Positions 25,401-34,732 of a stretch of DNA of 64,000 nt are shown in pieces; positions within the stretch are counted from its first letter, which is position 1, and each line of letters begins with the position of its first letter. A program made the translations under genes and the position numbers. The stretch covers positions 51,025 through 115,024 of the forward strand of contig DASYQS010000011.1 in NCBI GenBank assembly GCA_036005185.1, read 5' to 3'. The DNA comes from VBAU01 sp036005185 (GTDB lineage Bacteria; Bacteroidota; Bacteroidia; Chitinophagales; Chitinophagaceae). The notes beneath the pieces are model-generated. The model did not search any database and was not told where the DNA came from. It saw only the letters and a list, made by a program, of their open reading frames with translations.

Positions 25401-26721
25401 CTCCTAGATTAAAACTCTCTTTAAATTGTACAGCTGCCTCCACTCTCATCTGCATAGGATCCATTGGCAGATTGGCCTGCAGGGTGAGGTTATCTACGGG
25501 TACGTCAGAAACCAATAATTTTTTAAATGTTGTATTGGCCAATATTCTCTTCAGGTCCTGGTAACCACTGCTGATGTTCATTCCCGTAATAAAAGTGATC
25601 CCCTTATATATCGGGCCTTCAAAACCTAATTCCTCAAAAATTGGTAACATGCTGACGGGCTCACCTTCATAAGTTGAGAAATAGATGCCCGTCTTATTTT
25701 TTAGCTTATCCAAAAAGCTGAGCGCTCCTCGCCAAGGCTCCTCCACTTTATCGCTGTTGAAAGCAAACTCAGTAGGAAAAGAATACCCGGCTAAAAGTCC
25801 CCAACCCAGGCGAGTGCTGGCTGTTGTGCTGGCTGCTACATCAGTTCCTTCCAATCGTTCCGCTTGAATGTTCAAGGTGCCGAAGCTGATATTAGCAATG
25901 GTCATGGATAATTTTTGCTTGAACGGAAACACATCAAGCGAAAGGTTAGTAGTGCCCATTATTTTTGAAAATACAGCGGCATTGGGAAACGCCGATTCGG
26001 TAAAGTTGAAATTGTCAAGCAGTTCAGCAAAAGAGAAATCGGCGATGTTGGCAGAGATCTTCCAATCACCGATGTTTTTTGAAAGCGTTGAGGATATTTG
26101 CACGCCTGCAGTGCCGGCCATGGAAAAATTTCCGCTTAGCGTTCCGGTTGCGCTGGTCGGACTTGCGGGATCGGCTTCTATTCCTACAGTAATGTTGCTC
26201 AATGAAAGCTTAGCTTCATTTAGAATAGTCCAGTTTGCATTGTAAGCGAGTTCAAAATTTACTTTGCTCATTTTAGCGGCATCATCTGTAAATTCAATTG
26301 CAGCCTTGCCCAGGTTCAGGTTATTTCGGATAACATCCGGTATTTTTAACAAGCCCGTATCAGGATAAATTTTTGAAACAAAGGGGATCGATCTCCAGTT
26401 CACCGGGGAAGTACCTGGTGGAACAGAAGCATTGAATGACATTAGCACATTCGAACTATTAAATACCGCTCTAAAATTCATGTTGCTAACTCCAAGGCAA
26501 GCTGCTATTCCGGAAAGAATATTATCAGTGCCTTCTGTGCTTACTGCATCTGTGCTGATCGCAAAACTGCCGTCGATATGAGTTTTAATTGCGTCTGTTA
26601 GCTTTGTTTCAAATATCGTTTTGTCGGGTGCTACGCTGTTACCCTGCGCATACAATCTGTCAGATGCTATTATAAAAAGCAGGAACAGTAGTATGCTGAA
26701 TATTGTAATCTTATGTTTCAT
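22474..26721 (-). CDS. very large exported protein with beta-trefoil-like and ~55-residue C-terminal repeats
   Basis: A 1415-residue exported protein with a signal peptide (MKHKITIFSILLFLLFIIAS). Residues about 30-850 are a long beta-rich region with recurring amphipathic strands (for instance LSLSNITVGIEAD, GNVVDWKGDFAFTLDGP). About 850-985 is Ala/Ser/Thr-rich. About 990-1120 (AYWIYVKNQGQVLKG, YLVSSYNGLLVA) resembles a beta-trefoil, ricin-like domain. The C-terminus holds four repeats of about 55 residues with the core GDPSIYIMENGKRRRIPD. I know no named family for the whole. It is last in a minus-strand set behind two other exported proteins and an HTCS regulator. A surface or carbohydrate-binding role is a guess from the domain look. 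Confidence 0.72.
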   Translation of the reverse strand: MKHKITIFSILLFLLFIIASDRLYAQGNSVAPDKTIFETKLTDAIKTHIDGSFAISTDAVSTEGTDNILSGIAACLGVSNMNFRAVFNSSNVLMSFNASVPPGTSPVNWRSIPFVSKIYPDTGLLKIPDVIRNNLNLGKAAIEFTDDAAKMSKVNFELAYNANWTILNEAKLSLSNITVGIEADPASPTSATGTLSGNFSMAGTAGVQISSTLSKNIGDWKISANIADFSFAELLDNFNFTESAFPNAAVFSKIMGTTNLSLDVFPFKQKLSMTIANISFGTLNIQAERLEGTDVAASTTASTRLGWGLLAGYSFPTEFAFNSDKVEEPWRGALSFLDKLKNKTGIYFSTYEGEPVSMLPIFEELGFEGPIYKGITFITGMNISSGYQDLKRILANTTFKKLLVSDVPVDNLTLQANLPMDPMQMRVEAAVQFKESFNLGEIVWLRDIKLILEANGGSPVFSLASNINVKVEPNKDPLSFFFKGSAEPSALTISGSGSLTNYWNKPYGFPIKVGKLIFGTGINFSYDIPVLDNTIMSGEMDFAGVTCEGTIGFDVNQISKNFIQAKIANLDYKKITDFFCGPDIRSKISSVPYLGNFLNKSRLDTAEVRLALQTFSLISYGISKEITQGLSVKGKGNVVDWKGDFAFTLDGPQAGSNMGLSALGKMNNIHLKEGGLTVFKIAAATGKSDPELFVDLTLKHVINDATSAFLSGSNAQATPDRFVYVNGAINILEVAAANMFLELTNQGYNCKMNGNVYGFLNGSIDAQLNFSKPLTSYAKASANTGILWTTLQGYLPKEVAVLGFGNDVWQELMRRTIRIQSMNFEGSLDVLKKNATVNMVYYIGNEMKTVTVTVPVSAAANFFKGVAVEMAKSAKPICTSIQDGIVNAGKQVISGFISSAAPISQTAKEAVTVATSAVPSQTLLNAAPTVSTEVSEKAKISTTASINFFNQVAQFSGETIKMIYNTTKDQIIDKGSRTFDKAKAFFTGADNEELKIVDGPAYWIYVKNQGQVLKGSASRVSNNPVTMGQRSATPRAEEVFQLIPTDEDGSFYLVSSYNGLLVAKPRPTYLYVIPHESDHKKRERMMLEAVPNDPGWFYLKYKDDNIYVEIKTVAVDNIPKLVAAPVQYRPVSDMGKFRFEKAADVIWVPKTFPSTLTPAQPLLETRTYTIGSDLANSYQYTNGVFRLIPDPDIIRAMNIGSWAKVPVPNDRLIGVVLGPPMPSGKNGSVIQAEGDPSIYIMENGKRRRIPDVETFNMMKLTQSMVIKLSKTDLERITVGVPIPSRLIPMIPMMEKALYQVSGDPTVYILFNGKTRSIPDPETLGFMGYNSSQVNQVSAADLSRYSRGDRMPSRKNGALVQESGKPEIYVMENGLRRWIPDIETSRELGLNSGSVQSISSTDMSAIPKGADIPSKK

Positions 26722-26884
26722 GTTTTATTTTTTTGGTGGTAAATGAATATGATCAGTTTTCGACTTTAGCTATTCAGAATTGCTGGCTGTTGAATTTGGC
26801 AGGTAGCAAAAAGGAATGCATTGATGACGTCGATGGTAGATGATGGGTTTCATAACTCAATCGTTTTAAGAGTGAATGAATTAA

Positions 26885-28045
26885 TTATATTCTCAGTTTA
26901 TTAATGGAATACAACTTTGCAAGAATACTTTTCAACCGCAGCTTGTAGCTGGCGTCAAAAGCGGCTGTTTTGGAAGCTGGGTCTCCGTTTTTTAATTGAT
27001 TTAATTCTGCGATTAATCCATTGATTTTTTCCGTGTCTTTAAAGGGAAGATTCTTGGCGATCGTTTGCAGTATCTGCAAATTGTTTTTATAGAAATCATC
27101 TTGGATCACAATAAAATCATTGGTAAATTTTTTATAGCGATCTACCATTTCATATACACTGATACAATTGCCCAGAAGATCCTGTATCGTATCATTATTC
27201 AATTTTTCTTTGTAATTGAAATCCTGCGATGAAGAGTTGGTAATATCAAAAGCATTATTGATCTGCGCGGTGATGGATTCATTGAGATTGATCTTCTTTT
27301 CAATCAAGTCTTTCAAGTTATTTAATTCATCAATGAAATCCCTGTATTCAATTTCGTGCTGATAAAGTGCATTTTCAAAAGCTAAATTGGTTCTGTTCAG
27401 CTCGGTATAAAATGAGATGTAAGGCTCCAGTTGGGTTGTTATTCTTTGCATCACTTCCTTTGTTATCGGATTAGTTACATCTACTACCAGCGAATCTGCT
27501 TTCTTGCTAAGTTTTTCGATCCTTGGCTTATATGTATTGAAGGAGGATACAATCGAAACAGCGCTTGTAATAATTTGCAGTGGCGGCACCATTTTTTTTA
27601 ATCCTTCAAAAATATTGGCAACCTGGACTTTCAATCTGCTCTTTTCTTTTTCCAAAAGAGGGAGGAGGCTGATGTTATTTTCAAGCGTATTGATTAGTAC
27701 GTCCAATAATTGAAAGCCCAGCACATCGGTGGAAGGATTATTAATATCGATGAGTTTTTTATAAAGAAGATTCTGACTTCTGGCGCCAGTAATTTCTACT
27801 GTGCCCTGGTGCATTTCCTTAATAATGTCCAAGCCGTTAACAATAAGCTGATAATTTTTTTGATACTTCGTCCTGTCCGATTGCTGCTCGTTTACCCTTA
27901 GCTCATTGATCACATCTTTTAATTTGATTATCTCGGCCTGCACATCCATTGACCCTTGTGTATTATTGTTCACCATGGTACCTTGACCGCTTACCAAAAG
28001 AGATACTGAAAGGGCGATGAGTAAAATTGAAAAGAGTTTCATCAT
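26885..28045 (-). CDS. exported, helical protein of unknown function
   Basis: A 386-residue protein with a signal peptide (MKLFSILLIALSVSLLVSGQ, from the second Met). The mature part is almost entirely helical and charged, with coiled-coil-like stretches (EIIKLKDVINELRVNEQQSD, YRDFIDELNNLKDLIEKKIN). I do not recognise a family. It lies 22 bases downstream of the 140-residue gene and 163 bases upstream of the 1415-residue gene, all on the minus strand. Co-expression and a shared envelope function are inferred from position only. Confidence 0.68.
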   Translation of the reverse strand: MMKLFSILLIALSVSLLVSGQGTMVNNNTQGSMDVQAEIIKLKDVINELRVNEQQSDRTKYQKNYQLIVNGLDIIKEMHQGTVEITGARSQNLLYKKLIDINNPSTDVLGFQLLDVLINTLENNISLLPLLEKEKSRLKVQVANIFEGLKKMVPPLQIITSAVSIVSSFNTYKPRIEKLSKKADSLVVDVTNPITKEVMQRITTQLEPYISFYTELNRTNLAFENALYQHEIEYRDFIDELNNLKDLIEKKINLNESITAQINNAFDITNSSSQDFNYKEKLNNDTIQDLLGNCISVYEMVDRYKKFTNDFIVIQDDFYKNNLQILQTIAKNLPFKDTEKINGLIAELNQLKNGDPASKTAAFDASYKLRLKSILAKLYSINKLRI

Positions 28046-28067
28046 TAATATTTTTTGTGGTGTTCAT

Positions 28068-28490
28068 TTATTTTAGTCCATCCATCTTCAGGAAAAAATA
28101 TTCTTCCTTACCCTGGTATTTATTAATAAGGCTTTTGACAGAAAAAAATATTCGGTTGTCGGGAAGAAAAATACCATCATACAGCACTGTTCCTTCTTCA
28201 CTTTTTAGTGAGAAGGAGATGGTTGAATCTTTCAAAACATATTGACCTTTCGAGGGAGATTTATGGTCTTTTTTAAACCAGGAAACAAGATTATTGGGAT
28301 TGCCGGCAGTGGAATATCCAATTACCGTTCCGTCGGGATAAAATCGCAAATAATAACTAAATGGATTTAGTGTATCAGGTAGTGTGCGATAGTAACCGTC
28401 ATAGCTTATTTTATCCTTAATACTTGTTTGGCTGATCCCTGCGAGAGAAGGAAAAAAAAGAATAAAGAAAAGCAGAAGTTTCGGTCGCAT
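28068..28490 (-). CDS. small exported protein of unknown function
   Basis: A 140-residue protein with a signal peptide (MRPKLLLFFILFFPSLAGIS). The mature 120 residues look like a small beta-barrel or lipocalin-like fold (YDGYYRTLP, YYLRFYPDGTVIGYS, DSTISFSLKSEEGTVLYDG). It is the first gene after the HTCS regulator in the same direction and probably leads a three-gene transcript. No named family is recognised. Confidence 0.68.
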   Translation of the reverse strand: MRPKLLLFFILFFPSLAGISQTSIKDKISYDGYYRTLPDTLNPFSYYLRFYPDGTVIGYSTAGNPNNLVSWFKKDHKSPSKGQYVLKDSTISFSLKSEEGTVLYDGIFLPDNRIFFSVKSLINKYQGKEEYFFLKMDGLK

Positions 28491-28604
28491 AGGTTTTCGT
28501 TTTAATATTCAGAACTTAGGGATGAAGTATTTCACAAACATAATTTAGCAATCTGAGGAAGGCTTTCAGGATTGGGACAAAGGCTTACAATTTTGGGACA
28601 TATT

Positions 28605-28640
28605 CCCCTCTCCACCAGTGGAGAGGGGTTAGGGGTGAGG
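28605..28640. repeat. GC-rich palindrome after the HTCS gene
   Basis: A perfect 11-bp inverted pair (28605-28615 with 28618-28628) is followed by further GGGG-rich sequence reaching the HTCS stop at 28641. It is the longest of the CCCCT...AGGGG class here and could also act as a terminator. Confidence 0.6.
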
Positions 28641-31600
28641 CTAAGCAGTTTTCTGGCTGGCAAATTCGGAAGGAGTGAGACCGTATTGTTCTTTAAAGCA
28701 TTGAGTAAAATAGGACGGAGTTTCAAACCCTACAGTATAGGCAGTTTGCGTAATACTATGACCTGATGCAATCAAACTAGCTGCTTTTTGAAGGCGATAA
28801 CGCCTTATAAGATCATTGGGAGAAATATTTAATAAAGCGTTCAATTTTCTGTTTAAGGTACGACGACTCATGTTTAGGAGTTTTGCGAGGGTTTCTACAT
28901 CCATACCAGACTCATCAATTCGTTCATCTAATTCTTTATATAATTTCTGAATAAAAATATCATTTACGTGCGGCAGTTTTGGCAAAGGTTTTTCCGGCAG
29001 TAACTGTTTTTGAAGATGTTTTCGCCAGCGTTCCTGTTGTTGAATCAGGTTGTGTATTCTTAATTCCAGTTCATCGAAATGGAAGGGCTTGGTGATGTAT
29101 TCATCAGCCCCCGCCTCAAGACCTGTCAGCTTGCTTTGGTGAGCAGCTTTTGCAGTTAATAAAATAAAACTGATATGTTCTGTCCTGGCATCGTTTTTTG
29201 AAACCCCACAAAGCTCTACGCCATCCATTTCGGGCATCATTATGTCACTGACCACTATCTCAGGCAATTCTTTTAAAATAATTTCCCAGGCAATTTTTCC
29301 GTTTGATGCTTCCAGTACTCTCCAATGCGCAGCCAGGCTTTCACTGATAAATGACCGCAACTCGTCATTATCTTCAACCACCAACAGTAGCGGACCTTCA
29401 GTAATTTCTTCAGAAACAAAATCTCCGCCAGTCGGCCGGGCAGAAAATGGGGCCATGATCTCCTCAACATTATCTTTTATTTCAATAGCGGTTTCAATTC
29501 TCTCAATTGGAATGATGACAGCAAATGCTGTCCCTTTGCCAGACTCGCTCTTTACATGAATGCTTCCATTCATCAATTGTATTAATTCTTTGGCAAGTGA
29601 TAAGCCAATTCCGGTGCCACTGTGACTTCTTGTGCCTGAATCGTCTGCCATGTAAAAGCGATCAAAAATTTTAGATAGTTTTTCTTGCGGTATCCCAACT
29701 CCTGAATCCTCAACAGTTAATTCTATATTAGTTTGAGAAATTCCGGGATCTTTTTTTGATTTAAGTGATACAGTAATTTTACCCGAGTCTGGTGTAAACT
29801 TTATGGCATTACTCAACAAATTTAAAATTATCTTCTCCCATTTCTCTTCATCAAAATTATAATGGCCGCTTACTCCTTCATTTAAAAAGGAAAGACGAAT
29901 ATTTTTTTCTTTAGCTTGCAAAGAGAATTGCTCGATACATCTTTTTACAAATTCATCCAATTCGCCAGCAGATAGATTTATTTTCATCTGTCCTGACTCG
30001 ATTTTCGAAATATCCAGTAATTGGTTAATCAATCGGAGTAATTGCCCGGCATTGCGATGTGCATTTGATAATACATGTTGATGTGAGGCAGAAAGCGAAT
30101 TATCACGGCTTAATTTTTCAAGAGGTGTGAGGATGAGTGTAAGTGGTGTTCGAAACTCGTGAGTGATATTATCGAAGAAACGGTTCTTAATCTCATCCAC
30201 CTCCTGTAAGTGCAATGCTTTGTTTTGCTCCAATACGATTTCATTTTGCATGCGGATACGGTTCACCCGGTATTTCCAATAACTTCTGAACAGCGTTGCA
30301 ATGACCAATGCATATATAGCATAGGCCCACCACGTAGCCCAAAGCGGAGGCCTGATGCGGATGGCCAATTGTTTAATGAATGGACTCCATTTGCCTGAAG
30401 TATTAGAGGCATTGGTAAGCAGCGTATATTTTCCCGGTGGCAATCTTGTATATGTGGCAAGATTTCGAGTACCTGCATCAATCCAGTCTTTATCATATCC
30501 CTTTAGCTTATAGCGATAATGTATTTTTCCTGGTTGATTCAGTTGAAGACCGGCATATTCAAAACTCAGAAAATTTTTGTTATATGGTAAAACCAACTCC
30601 GGCAGCTGATTAATGCCCGCTGAATTTTTTTGATTGCCAACCAGGTCGGTTGCCACATTGTTAATAAACAACTTTGTGAAGGCGACAGGTGTGGGAAATG
30701 TGTCAGGAGTAAAAGTCTTGGGATCAAAAATGGTATATCCTTCTAATCCGCCAAAAGCAATTTGTCCATCGGGCAAGCGTAAATGGTGAAAGCGATTGAA
30801 TTCATTGCCAATCAATCCATCTGTAACGTCAAAATTGTTAATGTTTTTTGTTTTTAGATTAAACCTGCAAATTCCTTTATTGGTGCTAATCCAAAGATTG
30901 CCTTCCTCATCGGGCGCTATGCTGTAAATGGTATTATTCGGAAAACCGTCACTTGTTGTATAAATTTTCTCCGTCCCGGTTGATTTGTTCCACCTTATCA
31001 GACCTTGTCCCAATGTGCCAATCCATAGAATATCAGGATCAGATGGATCCTTGCACAGATCGGTAAGTTGATTTGTAGGAAGATCTTTTTTACTGTTGCC
31101 TTTTTGAAAATTGTTGAGCAGCGTGGTGTGTTCAATTTTATAAAGACCTTCTTTGTCGGTAGATATCCAAAGAATTTTATCGTCGGCCTCCATGTCGACA
31201 ACGTGACCTGCTTTTAAGGAAAGAATGGATGCAATTGAATCAGGCATCTCATCAATAGAATGCCACCGCCAGATGTTTCCGGCAAGATCGACTCCGTATA
31301 AAATTCCTGAGGGCGAAAAACTTAAACCGCGTAAAGCCTGGTGATTACCTTTTGGAACCGGCAATGGTAATAGCCTGCCATTATTATAAGTAAAAGCGAG
31401 GCTATTTTCTTCCGCGATTTCTTTTTCAGAGTGCGTTAAAGCTAAATTGTGAGTTGGTCCATAGCAGTAACGCAAGCCATAAGACCATTTTCCTCCTTGC
31501 AATGATGAAGGGATTTTTTCAAAAGACAAAGAAGGTAATCTTGATAAAACGTCGCTGTGAAAATTATTTTTATACACGGAAGCCATAAACGGCAGGGCTT

Positions 31601-32624
31601 GCAGATCTATTTTACACAGGCCGGCAGCGTTGGTACCAAACCATATTACCTGTGAATGATCGACTAAAAAAGAAATGGAATAATTTTCTACGGGATTTGC
31701 GCTGGGATATTTCCATAGATAAGTCAGCGTAAAATTTTTTTCCAAGCGATAAACACCCCCGGCAGCTTCAATGTAAAGAAGACTATCTTTTCCAACCTGC
31801 AGGTGATGTATGATATCTTTTTCTGGTGGTACCGCTGGCGGCAATGGAATTGATGCGAAAGATTTCATAACAGGATCATACCTGATCAGCCTGTTCATAT
31901 TTGTAAGTAGCAAGCTTCCATCTGGCAAACAGGCCACTTTATTATGAGCACCATAAATAAATTTGAAGTTCAAGGAAGAAGGAAAGGAAATAAACTCTTC
32001 AATTGCCGCTCCCTGCTTGTTTAAAATTTCCAGTCCTTTATCAGTAAATACGCAAATCCGGCCTTTTGTATTTTCAATAACGCCGAGGTTATTATTGCTT
32101 TTAAGATTTTGATTTGCAGTATTGAATTGCGTAATTTTTTTTGATGCGGGGTCAAAAGATATAATTCCCTGGTAATTGGTATTTAACCAAAATCTTCCCG
32201 AATGATCTCTGATAAATTTTTCTACATTAAATTTTGATAAAAGGTTCTGAAGTTGGGGAAATGAATTTTTATATGATAACTGCAACCGACGTGGATCAAA
32301 GCAATCAAGTTTTTGATTCACATAAATTACCCAAAGTAAATTCAGCGGATCGAGATAAAGGTCAATAATGACATTGGAGCTAAGGCTCGTGCTGTCATTG
32401 TTATTATGACGAAAGACCCTAAATTCTCTTCCATCATACCTTGCCAGCCCATCTCTTGTTCCTATCCATAAAAAACCATCGGCATCCTGTTTTAAACCAC
32501 TGATAAAGCTTTGTGGCAAGCCATCTTCAACCTTAAACCATTTGAAATGTGTGTACAGTGGTTGTTGTGCAGGGGAGCTACTAAAAAGAATAAGGAATAA
32601 AAGATTGCAGATTAGGTAGCGCAT
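28641..32624 (-). CDS. hybrid two-component system sensor/regulator (HTCS)
   Basis: A 1327-residue one-protein signalling system. Order: signal (MRYLICNLLFLILFSSSPAQ), two seven-bladed Reg_prop propellers in the periplasm (VEDGLPQSFISGLKQDADG is a typical blade), a Y_Y_Y domain (HYRYKLKGYDKDWIDAG), a transmembrane helix near 763, HisKA with His in THEFRTP (about 821), HATPase (GVGIPQEKL, GTGIGLSLAKEL), a receiver with Asp in VSDIMMPEMDG (about 1126), and a C-terminal AraC-type HTH. The ATG at 32624 is chosen because the signal peptide begins there. Such proteins normally control glycan loci with SusC/SusD; none is beside it. The target is probably the downstream exported set or lies elsewhere. 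Confidence 0.92.
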   Translation of the reverse strand: MRYLICNLLFLILFSSSPAQQPLYTHFKWFKVEDGLPQSFISGLKQDADGFLWIGTRDGLARYDGREFRVFRHNNNDSTSLSSNVIIDLYLDPLNLLWVIYVNQKLDCFDPRRLQLSYKNSFPQLQNLLSKFNVEKFIRDHSGRFWLNTNYQGIISFDPASKKITQFNTANQNLKSNNNLGVIENTKGRICVFTDKGLEILNKQGAAIEEFISFPSSLNFKFIYGAHNKVACLPDGSLLLTNMNRLIRYDPVMKSFASIPLPPAVPPEKDIIHHLQVGKDSLLYIEAAGGVYRLEKNFTLTYLWKYPSANPVENYSISFLVDHSQVIWFGTNAAGLCKIDLQALPFMASVYKNNFHSDVLSRLPSLSFEKIPSSLQGGKWSYGLRYCYGPTHNLALTHSEKEIAEENSLAFTYNNGRLLPLPVPKGNHQALRGLSFSPSGILYGVDLAGNIWRWHSIDEMPDSIASILSLKAGHVVDMEADDKILWISTDKEGLYKIEHTTLLNNFQKGNSKKDLPTNQLTDLCKDPSDPDILWIGTLGQGLIRWNKSTGTEKIYTTSDGFPNNTIYSIAPDEEGNLWISTNKGICRFNLKTKNINNFDVTDGLIGNEFNRFHHLRLPDGQIAFGGLEGYTIFDPKTFTPDTFPTPVAFTKLFINNVATDLVGNQKNSAGINQLPELVLPYNKNFLSFEYAGLQLNQPGKIHYRYKLKGYDKDWIDAGTRNLATYTRLPPGKYTLLTNASNTSGKWSPFIKQLAIRIRPPLWATWWAYAIYALVIATLFRSYWKYRVNRIRMQNEIVLEQNKALHLQEVDEIKNRFFDNITHEFRTPLTLILTPLEKLSRDNSLSASHQHVLSNAHRNAGQLLRLINQLLDISKIESGQMKINLSAGELDEFVKRCIEQFSLQAKEKNIRLSFLNEGVSGHYNFDEEKWEKIILNLLSNAIKFTPDSGKITVSLKSKKDPGISQTNIELTVEDSGVGIPQEKLSKIFDRFYMADDSGTRSHSGTGIGLSLAKELIQLMNGSIHVKSESGKGTAFAVIIPIERIETAIEIKDNVEEIMAPFSARPTGGDFVSEEITEGPLLLVVEDNDELRSFISESLAAHWRVLEASNGKIAWEIILKELPEIVVSDIMMPEMDGVELCGVSKNDARTEHISFILLTAKAAHQSKLTGLEAGADEYITKPFHFDELELRIHNLIQQQERWRKHLQKQLLPEKPLPKLPHVNDIFIQKLYKELDERIDESGMDVETLAKLLNMSRRTLNRKLNALLNISPNDLIRRYRLQKAASLIASGHSITQTAYTVGFETPSYFTQCFKEQYGLTPSEFASQKTA

Positions 32625-32756
32625 TAATGTTGGTTGGTCTTCTAAGTTAATCAAAAGAACAGAAGAGGCAAAGCGGGAAAGGGTTGCTTATTGCTGGTCA
32701 ATTTTTAAGAACAAATATTTATTTTTTTGTCTTGGTAGAAGAAAGAAGAAAAATCG

Positions 32757-33224
32757 CTATAAAGACAATTCCATTTTAACGTCAGCTGTGAGTAAAGGAG
32801 AATTACTTGCATCAACATGTACAAAACCATATTTTTTATACAGCGTAATGGCAGGCGTCAACTGACTGTTTGAATAAAGGAATATTTTCTTGGCATTTAA
32901 TTCTTTGGCTTTGTTCAAACATTTTTCGATGAGTATTTTGCTAATGCCTTTGCCTTGGAATTTGGGTATCACAGCCATCTTTACTAGTTCAAACACGCCG
33001 TTTCCATTATTTGCCAGCCTGGCAGTTCCTATTATTTTATCGTCTGCTTTAGCGAGATAAATATATCCGCCATTGTCAAGTATGTTTTTTTTAGGGTTAT
33101 TGATTATTTCAAGATCATGTGACTCTGTTAGATTGTATTTATCCAACCATTCAAGATTAAGTTTCTTAAAATCGTTTGCATACTCGTCTGAGTAATCGAT
33201 GATCTCTACCAAAACATCTGTCAT
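32757..33224 (-). CDS. GNAT family N-acetyltransferase
   Basis: A 155-residue acetyl-CoA-dependent acyltransferase. Motif A is clear in VKMAVIPKFQGKGISKILIE (about residues 74-93), and motif B in LYKKYGFVHV near the end. The substrate is unknown. The ATG at 33224 is preferred over an upstream GTG at 33275 that would overlap the mgtE stop. It is probably read from the mgtE transcript on the same strand. Confidence 0.85.
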   Translation of the reverse strand: MTDVLVEIIDYSDEYANDFKKLNLEWLDKYNLTESHDLEIINNPKKNILDNGGYIYLAKADDKIIGTARLANNGNGVFELVKMAVIPKFQGKGISKILIEKCLNKAKELNAKKIFLYSNSQLTPAITLYKKYGFVHVDASNSPLLTADVKMELSL

Positions 33225-33274
33225 AAAAATTAAAGTATTAAACTTGCTAGATGGGTTTATGAAAAAAAGAGACA

Positions 33275-34663
33275 CTATAATAATTTCCCGCTCAAAATTA
33301 AAAAAGCTACAGAAAAATAAATAACAAGACCTGTAACGTCAACGAGTGTAGCAACGAAAGGTGCGGAACTGACAGCAGGATCGGCGCCAAGTTTTTTAAG
33401 AAGGATAGGCAACATGCTGCCGGAAATTGTGCCCCATAAAACAACACCTGTTAATGCGATGCCAACAGTGATGGCTATGGACATCCAATGCTCTCCATAT
33501 AATGTGGGTGAAATGGAATGCCATATCACGATTCGAAAAAAGCCTATAATTCCTAAGACGATACCCAGTAATAGTCCTGAAATGATTTCACGGCGAATAA
33601 CCCGCCACCAATCTGCAATAGTGATTTCGCCTACGGCCATTGCCTGAATGATAAGTGTGGATGCTTGTGAACCAGTATTACCGCCGCTTGAAATGATCAG
33701 AGGAACAAATAATGCTAGCACAACTGCTTTAGCGATCTCATCCTCAAAATAGGCCATAGCAGTCGCTGTCAGCATTTCACCTAAAAATAAAACTACGAGC
33801 CATACAATTCTTTTTTTGAAGAGTCGAAAGATAGGCATTTCCAAGTAGGGTTCGTCAAGTGCCGAAGTACCACCGATTTTTTGAATGTCTTCACTAAATT
33901 CTTCGCTAGCTACCCAAAGAATATCGTCAATAGTTACAATACCCAGCAGTTTGTTACTGTTGCTGACAACTGGCAAAGCTACACGATTGTTCATTTTAAA
34001 TACTTCATTCGCTTTTTCCTGATCATCATAAGCATTCAGGGAGATTACCCGCTCATCCATGATATCGGAAACTTTTTTATCAGGCAGAGCCAGCAAAAAT
34101 TCGCGAATGCGAATATCATCCAACAGCTCCCCGTTTTTATTGATGACATAGATCACATCAATAGTTTCACTGTCCTTGCCTTTTCTACGGATAGTTTCCA
34201 ACACCTCTGTCACGGTATTGTTTTCATATACATAAACATAATCAGGCGTCATCAACCGCCCCACGCTATTTTCAGGATACCCAAGCAATGAAAGTGCTAT
34301 TTTCCTTTCTTCAGCATTTAATAATTTAATAAGCTCTCGGACCACATTGCTGGGCAGCTCCTCCAAAAAATCGGTGCGGTCATCAGGAGGAAGCTCGTTC
34401 AATAAGGCCGCCGTTTTATGCGGAGGCAGCTCCCTGATAATATTTTTTTGAGTTGAAAGCTCGAGAATTTTAAAAACGCTTGCTGCCCGGTGTATGGACA
34501 TGCAACTAATGATCAATGATTCATGATCGGTATATTCATAGATCAATTCGGCAACATCGCTGATATTTTGATTGTCTAGGAATTCACAAAGCTGTTGCCT
34601 GTTTTCCGATTGAACAATGGTTTCAAATTGCTCGCGAAAATTATGCTCTTTTTCTTCCAACAT
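33275..34663 (-). CDS. mgtE: magnesium transporter MgtE
   Basis: A 462-residue Mg2+ channel of the inner membrane. It has the N-terminal superhelical domain (HKTAALLNELPPDDRTDFLE), two CBS domains (GRLMTPDYVYVYENNTVTE, and VALPVVSNSNKLLGIVTIDD) that sense cytosolic Mg2+, and five C-terminal transmembrane helices including GGNTGSQASTLIIQAMA, which lines the pore. The length is typical. A -7 element lies 4 bases before the ATG, which predicts a leaderless mRNA. I see no Mg2+ riboswitch in the short upstream region. Confidence 0.95.
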   Translation of the reverse strand: MLEEKEHNFREQFETIVQSENRQQLCEFLDNQNISDVAELIYEYTDHESLIISCMSIHRAASVFKILELSTQKNIIRELPPHKTAALLNELPPDDRTDFLEELPSNVVRELIKLLNAEERKIALSLLGYPENSVGRLMTPDYVYVYENNTVTEVLETIRRKGKDSETIDVIYVINKNGELLDDIRIREFLLALPDKKVSDIMDERVISLNAYDDQEKANEVFKMNNRVALPVVSNSNKLLGIVTIDDILWVASEEFSEDIQKIGGTSALDEPYLEMPIFRLFKKRIVWLVVLFLGEMLTATAMAYFEDEIAKAVVLALFVPLIISSGGNTGSQASTLIIQAMAVGEITIADWWRVIRREIISGLLLGIVLGIIGFFRIVIWHSISPTLYGEHWMSIAITVGIALTGVVLWGTISGSMLPILLKKLGADPAVSSAPFVATLVDVTGLVIYFSVAFLILSGKLL

Positions 34664-34667
34664 GCGG

Positions 34668-34675
34668 CAAAATTA
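34668..34675 (-). promoter_or_regulatory. -7 element TAATTTTG for mgtE, 4 bases from the start codon
   Basis: The minus-strand TAnnTTTG match leaves only 4 bases before the ATG at 34663, so transcription should begin at or within the start codon. Confidence 0.5.
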
Positions 34676-34732
34676 AGGACTCAAGGTTAAGTACAAGAGA
34701 AGAAGTTAAAACCCGATTCGTAAATTGTAGTT

